In this document: positions 56,333 through 64,000 of the stretch, piece after piece
How the letters are laid out: each line of letters starts with the position of its first letter
Numbering within the stretch: position 1 is the stretch's first letter
Source: Blumeriella jaapii
Taxonomy: Eukaryota; Ascomycota; Leotiomycetes; Helotiales; Drepanopezizaceae
Length of the DNA: 64,000 bases
NCBI GenBank assembly: GCA_009599575.1
Contig: VWND01000013.1
Location: 992,001 to 1,056,000 of the forward strand
Direction of reading: 5' to 3'
Program-made: the position numbers and the translations under genes
Notes under the pieces: model-generated
What the model was told of the DNA's origin: nothing
The model's database searches: none
The model's input: the letters and a program-made list of their open reading frames with translations, nothing else

Positions 56333-57693
56333 GCTGGTGTGCAGTGTCTGGGGTCTTTTTATGGAGTCTTGAGGGAGATCTTCTGAAAGCTGACGTGGTG
56401 TTTGTAGTTGATGTGATTTCTGCTAGCTCTTCTAAGAAGCAGCGAAGTTACCTGCGAGAGATAGAATGAGACAATGTAAGGGTCTGAATGTTGTTGCGGA
56501 TGCTCAAAATGTGAGATGTGGTAGGTGGTGAACATGTGGAAACAGCTGGCCGTGGCTCTTGAAAGAGGTATTTGTAGACGGGATTGTCTGAGCAAGTAAG
56601 TAGAGGTAGGAGCAACATATTCGAAGGTGACATGATTGAATGAGGAAAGCGCTGCTGCTGAGGTTGGATTGACAGCTATAGATTGTAAAACGAAGGCAAA
56701 CCTCTGCAGAAATTAAAGTGTTGAGGATCGTAGTCTAGGTTCGTAGTGTTTGTCATGAGATGACCAAGGAGGTGGTCAAGGACATATGGCAAGAACTGCA
56801 AAGTAGAAGGAAGAACATACCGTGAGTTTGGTGAAAAGTATCGAGGTCTTACCGGATAGATAAGTCTCAATGCCTTGTCGAAACTTCCGATTGTGTTACA
56901 TACTTGATAGCAAGTATTTGTAAGCGGCGTAGAGTAATGAAGTCGAGAGACCGTAATTCTTAGTCGGCTAGTTTCGCTGTCTAGTAGCGTGATTGCCTAA
57001 TTCGGAATCGTAAGCTCAATGCATCTGAACTTGAGGTTTTTTTGGGAGGTGATTGCCTGATTCGGAATCGTAAGCTCAATGCATCCGAGCTTGAGATTTT
57101 TTTGGGAGTTGATTGCCTGAAATGTAGTCTTGAGTTCAATTCTACATATGCTAACTGCTATCCGGGAGGTGAGCCCCTCTTCGGCGAGAACCGGCGAGAA
57201 CCGGCGAGGTCATAGGGCATAGGATGCGGAAGGCATGTCGGTACTTGCCAACTAGCTCAGTGATAGCGATAGTCCATCGAACGTCGTTCTGCCGAAGAGG
57301 CACTTAGGCATCATGACCTGACAAGGATCAAAGTATGCTTTCAAGCTTGACATGCCCACATCCTCGGGTGCAGCTTTATAGAGAGAGAGCGAAAGAACCA
57401 AAAGCTCCATAGACCAGCTAGTAAAAATCAAAAGCGTAGCGACGTAAAGAAAACTCCCAAGCGAAAAGAACATATTGTTTGGTTCTCAAAGCAACTGCAG
57501 GTCATGAATGGACTGGCTAATATATAAGGACTTGAGAATGAAAACAAATTTTGATGAAATTTCAGGTGCCCTAGTGGCCCCGTCTAGCGAGACTTCGGTA
57601 TCGAATCTAGGGAATCTTTTCAGAAGATCGCAAACAGAAATGAAGGGGGGAGATCATAAGGCGTTATGACAATGAAAATTCCGGATGCTGTTC
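56333..57693. other. Spacer with a 60-bp tandem repeat
   Basis: 1.36 kb between the BRCT-WGR gene start and the trpC end. It holds the 60-bp repeat at 56991-57130 and two to three GAGAACCGGC units near 57184-57210. No gene I can support. Confidence 0.55.
56991..57130. repeat. 60-bp tandem repeat, 2.3 copies
   Basis: Unit 1 56991-57050 and unit 2 57051-57110 begin GATTGCCT[AG]ATTCGGAATCG and share about nine tenths of positions. A third, diverged start follows at 57111. The poly-T and GGGAG end is kept in each full copy. Confidence 0.92.
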
Positions 57694-60016
57694 CTATCGA
57701 ACGCTTTTAGCTGCCTTGATGAACGCCTGGATCTTCGAAATGCTCTGAACGCCGTCCTCTTCAACCCCACTAGACACATCAACAGCGACGATCCTCTCGC
57801 CAAGCTCTCCAGCAGACCTGACCGTATCTACTATGTTTTCAGGGTTCAGACCACCAGCAAGGAGGACTCTAAGATCTGGGTCCTTCGCAAGAGCGCTTTT
57901 CACCTCGCCTATGTCGAGTTTCTGGCCTGATCCACCCGACGCTGAATCGAGCAATGGGACGGCATGGTAACCGCGACGACCGAGGCCGGGCTGATTGGGC
58001 TTGAAAGCTCGAATAACTGGGACAGGAATTAGGTTGGCCCACTCCAAGGGCTCGTCACCGTGAAGTTGTACAATGTCGAGCTCATAGGCTTTCTGCAGCT
58101 CCAAGACCTCCTCCAGTGTTTGGTTTTGGAAAACACCCACAAGCAATGGGCGATGACTTGAGATGTTTGAAGCCGCGTTTGTGAAAAAATCAGAGGCCTG
58201 GCTGCCCACGCGGTCACTAACAACGCTTCCAGTAGTGATTCGTGATTCATGGACCACTTTTGATATAGCGACCGCGTCTTTGTAAGGAACATGTCTTCCT
58301 CTTCCGGGTACAAGTATCATTCCTATCAGGTCTGCGCCTGCTTTGATAGCTTCGGCGGCCGCCTCGGGCTTCCTGGTGCCGCAGATCTTGACTAGTAGAG
58401 ATCCTGGCGAAGACTTCACGACGGGCGCTAAACACCCAAGGAGCTCACGTATGAAATTTGCAGTATCCTTGGCACGCATGAGAGCTTCGCCAACAAGAAC
58501 AGCACCGACTCCGTTCTTTTGGTATGCTTCGACATCTTTGGGGCCAGAAATACCACTCAGAGCACACACTATCGTCTCTTCTGGAACTTGGTTGAGAAGT
58601 CGGCTAGTGGTGTCAAGATCTACTTCGAAGCTGGTCAGATTCCGGTTGTTCACGCCAATAACCTTTGATCCGAGCTTGACAGCAACAGACATTTCTTCGG
58701 CTGTGTTGACCTCGACCAAAGGCTCCATGCCTAGCGACTGCGAGTAGCGATATAGCCGGGTCAAAGTTTGTTCATCCAACATCTTGACAATCAGAAGGAC
58801 TGTGTCGGCACCAGCTAGTCGAGCCTCTAAGATTTGGTACTCGTCGAAGATAAATTCCTTACGCAGAATAGCAGGTCGATTTGGCATCCCCTCGAGCGCC
58901 TGGCGAACAGCACGGAGATCGTCAATGCTGCCTTTGAACCATTCGGGCTCGGTCAAGACAGAAATTACACTTGCACCAGCCAATGCGTACGTCCTGGCCT
59001 GAGCCGGAGCACAAGTTGACATTGAGATGATACCCTTCGATGGAGACGCTCTTTTGATTTCAGCCATCAAGGACAGGGGAAACGGTGATTTGCGGAGACG
59101 GCTAACGAAGGGTACGAGGGGAGGAGCGATATCTAGGTCATAAGCAGCTTGGAGATCCGACGGCCGTTGCGAAGAGATTTCCTTCTGCGCCGTCACGGCC
59201 GCTTTTCGGTGGGCAAAGATCTTGGTGAGGATGTTCTCCTTCTTGGATCCATTCGCTTGTGGACTTGGCTCCGCGGCCTCCTTCTGTAACCGGCTGTTCT
59301 CAGCCCAAGTTCCACCCCGCATGCGGAGGAAATTCTGAAGCATCGCTCGACCCTTCTCCGTGAGAATACTTTCTGGGTGGTACTGAACGCCTTCAACAAC
59401 ATATTCCTTGTGCCTGACCCCCATGATAACGCCTTTGCCGCTGTCTGAGCCCGATCCGATCCAAGACGAGACCTCAAGGCATTCTGGCAGAGTAAGATGA
59501 GTACCGGCTAAGGAGTGATATCGTGTGACGGGAAGGTCCTGTGGCAGGCCAGCGTAGACCCCTTTCGAATCGTGCTGCAATGGAGAGGTCTTTCCATGTA
59601 GAATCTCGCCGGCGAAGCTTACATCACCGCCCCAGAGGTCTATCATGCATTGTCCGTGGAAAGTCAGTGGTCTATCAAGAACCAGAAGGCGTGCGACTCA
59701 CTGTCCCATACAGACGCCCAAGACAGGTATCTTGCCTGCGAAGTGCTTTATAGCATCTCTGCTGATGCCGGAATCTGTCTTGGGATGGCCAGGACCCGGG
59801 CTGATCACCAATTGGGTTGGTTTCAGCCGCCAGCTCCTCCAACGTGATAGCATCGTTTCGGTAGACCGTCACTGTTGCGCCCTCCAGCACCAGATACTGG
59901 TAGATGTTCCAGGTAAAGGAGTCGAAATTATCGATCAGAACCACATTGGAGGCGTTTTCCAGCGGCTGAGCAGCCTCTGGTTGCTGGGGCGAGTGGTCAA
60001 CGAGACTTAGGCTCAT
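57694..60016 (-). CDS. trpC: Trifunctional tryptophan gene (glutamine amidotransferase/IGPS/PRAI) with two lesions in its 5' part
   Basis: The start at 60016 gives [20 protein letters not shown] and the amidotransferase strand [19 protein letters not shown]. The conserved [18 protein letters not shown] and the triad Cys in LGVCMGQ follow only after a one-base frame move at about 59824. A 48-nt intron then has donor GTGAGT at 59701 and a CTGAC branch, but its expected acceptor reads CACGG, with GG at 59655-59654 instead of AG. From the ATG at 59646 a single frame of 650 codons runs to the end: the amidotransferase remainder (VQYHPES with catalytic His and Glu), indole-3-glycerol-phosphate synthase ([15 protein letters not shown]) and phosphoribosylanthranilate isomerase ([14 protein letters not shown]). 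The enzyme supplies glutamine-derived ammonia to anthranilate synthase and two later steps of tryptophan synthesis. Whether the amidotransferase part is made is uncertain. Confidence 0.9.
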
Positions 60017-60304
60017 TGTGTGTTGTGTGCTGTGTGGGAGGTGGGAGGTGGAGGAGCTTTCTCGGTTTTGAGGGCCGCAGAAGTTGGCCATCGGCGGGGT
60101 GAGTCCGAGCTCCGGGGTAGAACTCTCAGCCTTGTTCCTGCTTAGCTTCCGCGCGCTCGTTCGCGTCAAACGAGAGAACCAACAATTGAAAAGTCACCAC
60201 CACCACCACAACCACCACCACCACCCCCTCCGCAAAACCCACTCCTCTTTTCATGCTCCACGACACCCTTTGCCTCACAATCTGCTCTGCTGGGCTCGCG
60301 AGCA
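60017..60304. promoter_or_regulatory. Divergent promoter of trpC and nup188
   Basis: 288 bp between two divergent starts. It contains CACCACCA repeats near 60196-60222 and no gene. Confidence 0.6.
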
Positions 60305-63300
60305 ATGGCGCCCATCCCTGCGTCCAGCTACTTTCCTCCTCTAGACAAATGTCTTAGTGGTGAGGAGCCTGTCATGTAAGTATTTACGTGCAACCCTCGT
60401 TGTTGGCCGTTCGCTGCTGATCGACCTGCATAGCTCTTGGAAATTGCTCTACTCTGCGGTCAAAGATCATGAAGACCGCAAAGTCTCTCCTTCCAACACA
60501 ATCAAGAACTTTCTGGGGGACCAAGAAGTCATACAAATATTGACGGACCCGTTTGCCATTCCGCAGCCGTCTCCGCAGAGTAAAAGCTCCTTCGACACCA
60601 AGACCTCCGCGATCAATGTCACACCCTCTGCCAACGCGCGATACAACATCCAGGAGATCAAGGAGGATGCGCTGTGGCTCAGCAAGGTGGTCAAGATCGA
60701 GGAAGTTGCGGCGCTGAGATTGGTGATCGAGGAGTACCAGTCGCGCGCAACAGCCCAGCTCCTAGGTCCGTTCTCCGAGGAAGAATTGGCGAGCATACGG
60801 GATTCCGCGGGGAACAACAAGTACTCGAGCTCAGTCCCTACCCCGTTGACGGTGCGTGGGCGAGATGCCGATGATCTACAGAGAGAATTCGATACCCAGG
60901 ACAGCCGGAGGAAGAGGATTTTTCACCAATACCTCACCGAGAGACAGTTCCTCCTGAAGTGTACGGAATGGATCTTGGAGACGTTGTTCATTGCCATGAG
61001 TTCCCCACAAGATCCCACAGACAGAATTGCATCCGAACGGCCTTGGTTCACGGACTGTTTGCGACTTTTCAGAGCGAGGATGGTTCCAGATGCAGATGTC
61101 ATGATATTTCGCTACATTTCTGGCATCGAACGAAATTTGCAGAATCTTGGGGGCAGTGGTCTGGAGGAGGCAGGCCGAATCGACGATATGGTGCTATGGA
61201 CCCGTAGTCAAATTACGGAGGCGATACACTCGATGGAACTTATTTGGCAAATTCTGAACTATGTCATAGAACTTCCGTCGTCGCAGGTAGCATTGCGCTG
61301 GTTTAAACTTCAGCAGAATGCAGGCTTTTTCAGCCGAAGTGATGCGGTACGTTGGTCTCACCCTTTCTTAGTGTCATACTAATTAGCTCTATAGGATGAA
61401 GCATCGATTCAGGAATTATTTGAAATTATGCAAGCAATCTCTGCGGTTATATCCGTGTCAATACTTGCTCCTGCCCCTATCGCGAAGTTACTCGGCACTT
61501 CGAGCAACATAGATCAGGAGATATCAGCCAATGTACCTATGGAAAGCTACTACATTTTCAATACCAACACTATCATCGAGATAAACTCAATCTTGCTGTT
61601 TGCCGCAGACAACCGCCTCGCCTCTGCTGGTCCTGCCATCCTCTCCTGGACTATAGTCCTTGCAACATTGACTGAGCGAGTGATGGCTTCGGAGCTAGAA
61701 GAGGCTTCTACGGATTCGAACCTTACGCCTGATCCCTACAAAGACTGTCTGGAGCAGGTGAACGACAATGTTGAAGATGGCACCATTCAATATCTCGCAC
61801 AAAGCGCTGTTGATGCCTCGCGTGTGTTCGAATGCCTCAGCATACTTTGTGCTCGGCTCGGTAACATGTCAGATGCTTACTTCTCTCCCACGATCGGGGC
61901 CCAAATGCGCTCAGCAGTTCTTGCCCTCGTGAAGCACAGTACTGCAGCTGGGTACGGTCCAGAAATTATGACAGCCACACTCTCAGCTCTCAATGGTGGA
62001 CAAAATTATTGGAATCTCCTAAAATCGGATACACCCTTGAGCGATAACCCAGTGGAAATCTTTGTGGGAGATGAAGTGCTGATTGAAGCTTTCTTGGAGA
62101 CTCCAAAATCCAGATACCCTTTCGAACCTCTGCCATTCTTGCAGATCTTGCGAGCAGTGGCCTCCTCTCGGCACGACATTGATGGTGTAAACATAGCAGA
62201 GAAATGCCTGCAGAACATGAAGCAGTTCACCTGCGCTTTACCTTTGGACTTCGCGGACTACGAGACTACGCAAGAAGAGGACAACAACAACACCATACAG
62301 CTGACCAGACCCTTTCAACTGTTCGTGCCTCGCTTTAACGCCCTCCGTGGTCAAGCAACGGCCAAGTCTTCCCTCGTTGCCATCAACGATGACTTCTACT
62401 TGCCGCCAGGTACACTCGGACGTATGGTGTCCGAATCGGGCCCGCGAGTAGCCTCATGGTTCCACGAATTCTCTGGGCTAGCGTATCTCGGGAAGTTATT
62501 GGAGACTTACTTGGCAGCGAGCGACGTCGTTGACGCTACTACGGGAATGCCTGCTGATTCCGAGTCTGTTGCGGAGATTATTGAAATGCTCGCTGTGCTC
62601 ATTTCGGGTACCGACCCGATCACTTGGACTAGCTCTGAGCCGCCACACGAGAGGGTGTTGGCGGAAGCGAGCTCAGGTCTTAGTCATGGCCGGGATATTA
62701 CAGCTGTTGTCTTCGAGATTTTCCAGGAAGAGCTCCAGACTAAATCAATTTGCTCCGGCTCCAATGTCTCACTGGATGTCCTAGTCAGCTGCGTGCACTT
62801 CATTCACGCTCAAATTCGCTTAGCCCCAGGACACGTCTGGCCGCTGATGGCACGCGGTGGAATTTTGGACATCGGCAAGGGGAAAGCGAGATTGCCAACT
62901 ATCGTAGAAGGCATTGAAGTTGTGTCGGGCCGCTATGAGCTACTCTTATCCTTCTGTCACCTGTTCGAGGCTTTGGTTGATGATTTCGCGGTTAACGCTA
63001 TCCGACGAAGAAGTGATGACCAAATTGTCAGCCACAATGGTCGTATGCAGTTTTCTCAGAATCGACGGCATGATGTCTCCACTGGGATCTCCGACAACAC
63101 GTTGTCGAAGGTCTTGTTATCGTTCGCCAGGTATTTGAACGATGTTCTGGAAAGCTCGAGGACCTGGAAGTATAACTCGCACGACGACCGGAGACGTATC
63201 AGCAATATCATTGGTTCTGCATTCACGAAAATCCTGCGATACGCATTCGGTGTTGATGCGTCGCCAACTGAAGCAGAAAAGGATTCTGAGCTCAACTCCG

Positions 63301-64000
63301 AAAAGGCCCTGACTTTATGGGCATCACAAAGCATAGAGAAGAAGGAGGGTAGGTCGAAAATCATGAATGCTCTGATGGCACCTGCAATTTACCTCGTGGA
63401 AAGTTTTTTGCCAGCATCATCCGGGACTTTGAGATTTCAGCCCCTACTACAGGCATTCTTCGATGGGTTCGAGACGCCCAACTTCGCAATGTTCCCAAAT
63501 ATGGTAGAATTGTGGACATGCCAAGTCTGCACGATGCTTGAATTCTCGCAGACGTTACTCGGAGTCAGTGTCTTACTCGACCTACCCGCATCACGACTTG
63601 AAAGCCAAATTTTCCAAGCATCATCTCTGATCGCACGTTTGTATGCCGCAAATGACAAGTACAAAAACAGAGTAGTTACTTTGTTCGAAAATCTAATTGA
63701 AACAGCTTCAGACGAGGCATCGCAGCCAGCGTCATTGCTGGGCTATCTGGGCCCACGGACTTCCAAACACTTCCTTCGTTGCATATCAGATCTTGATAAA
63801 CCTCTATCACGAGGAGAAAACCTCAAGACTATCTGGCACTTTTTGGCTATGATCATGAACAGCCGGCAACATGGGTTTGCCAATTATCTTCTGACAGGAA
63901 AGACCGCGAAAGACGCGGTACAAAGCAAGATTGGCGGGGAGGAACCGGGCGCCCCCGAGGATTCCCTCTTGACCACCGCACTAAATTCCTTAACTGGCAT
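60305..64000 (+). CDS. nup188: Nucleoporin Nup188, N-terminal part (3' end beyond the window)
   Basis: Exons 60305-60375, 60434-61346 and 61395 to beyond 64000, with introns of 58 and 48 nt, give 1196 residues inside the window. The first splice makes EEPVISWKLLYSAVKD and the second makes RSDADEASIQELFEI. The protein is a long alpha-solenoid with few sequence motifs. Recognition rests on family-like segments such as NARYNIQEIKEDALWLSKVV, KIEEVAALRLVIEEYQSR, RIFHQYLTERQFLLKCTEWI and FDGFETPNFAMFPNMVELW. Nup188 is a scaffold of the nuclear pore inner ring and pairs with Nic96. The normal length is about 1700-1900 residues, so roughly a third is missing to the right. No break is seen in the frame up to the edge. 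Confidence 0.9.

Noticed and set aside
59675..59700. Thirty-nucleotide intron in trpC using TTGATAG as acceptor
   Set aside because: It would keep the frame but is far too short for a spliceosomal intron and would insert residues not expected between the conserved GVCMGQ and QCM.

Overview
This window is nuclear DNA of a filamentous ascomycete (Pezizomycotina). The genes carry short spliceosomal introns, mostly 48-135 nt, with GT donors, CTAAC/CTGAC-like branch sites and AG acceptors. The gene set is ascomycete: a trifunctional TRP1/trpC gene, Cdc24 with a C-terminal PB1 domain, Nup188, fungal PIS1, Mrp10, Use1 and fungal dienelactone hydrolase. The class cannot be fixed from sequence alone. 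Gene spacers are long and rich in microsatellites, homopolymers and short GTACTGTAC-type palindromes. Exon models below were traced by eye from frame, splice motifs and family conservation.

Left part (1-34.4 kb), mostly housekeeping genes: an uncharacterised protein running off the left edge (-); mitochondrial ribosomal protein Mrp10 (+); the Rho-GEF Cdc24 (-); an F-box/WD40 protein (+); a stomatin/SPFH protein (+); a degenerate Tc1/mariner element at 18.9-20.2 kb with recognisable inverted repeats and a TA target duplication; a conserved fungal protein of unknown role (-); phosphatidylinositol synthase (-); a dienelactone hydrolase (+); a FAM32A-like protein (+); and a large UBE2O/BIRC6-type E2 enzyme (-).

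Middle part (38.7-50.9 kb), accessory: a C2H2 transcription factor, the 3' remnant of an indole prenyltransferase (DMATS) gene, an HXXXD acyltransferase, a UbiA-family membrane prenyltransferase/cyclase, a cytochrome P450 and an epoxide-hydrolase-like alpha/beta hydrolase. Together they look like a compact natural-product cluster whose only visible intact scaffold-forming enzyme is the UbiA protein. The UbiA and P450 genes diverge from a shared spacer. The P450 and hydrolase genes converge, as do the acyltransferase and UbiA genes. A plausible order is UbiA prenyl transfer or cyclisation, P450 oxidation, epoxide opening and acylation, but this is inference.

Right part (53.1-64 kb), housekeeping again: the SNARE Use1 (+), a BRCT-WGR protein (-), trpC (-) and the nucleoporin Nup188 (+, running off the right edge). 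Use1, trpC and the dienelactone hydrolase each show a single-nucleotide break in an otherwise conserved frame, and trpC also has a GG in place of an expected AG acceptor. These breaks are either assembly errors or real lesions and deserve checking.
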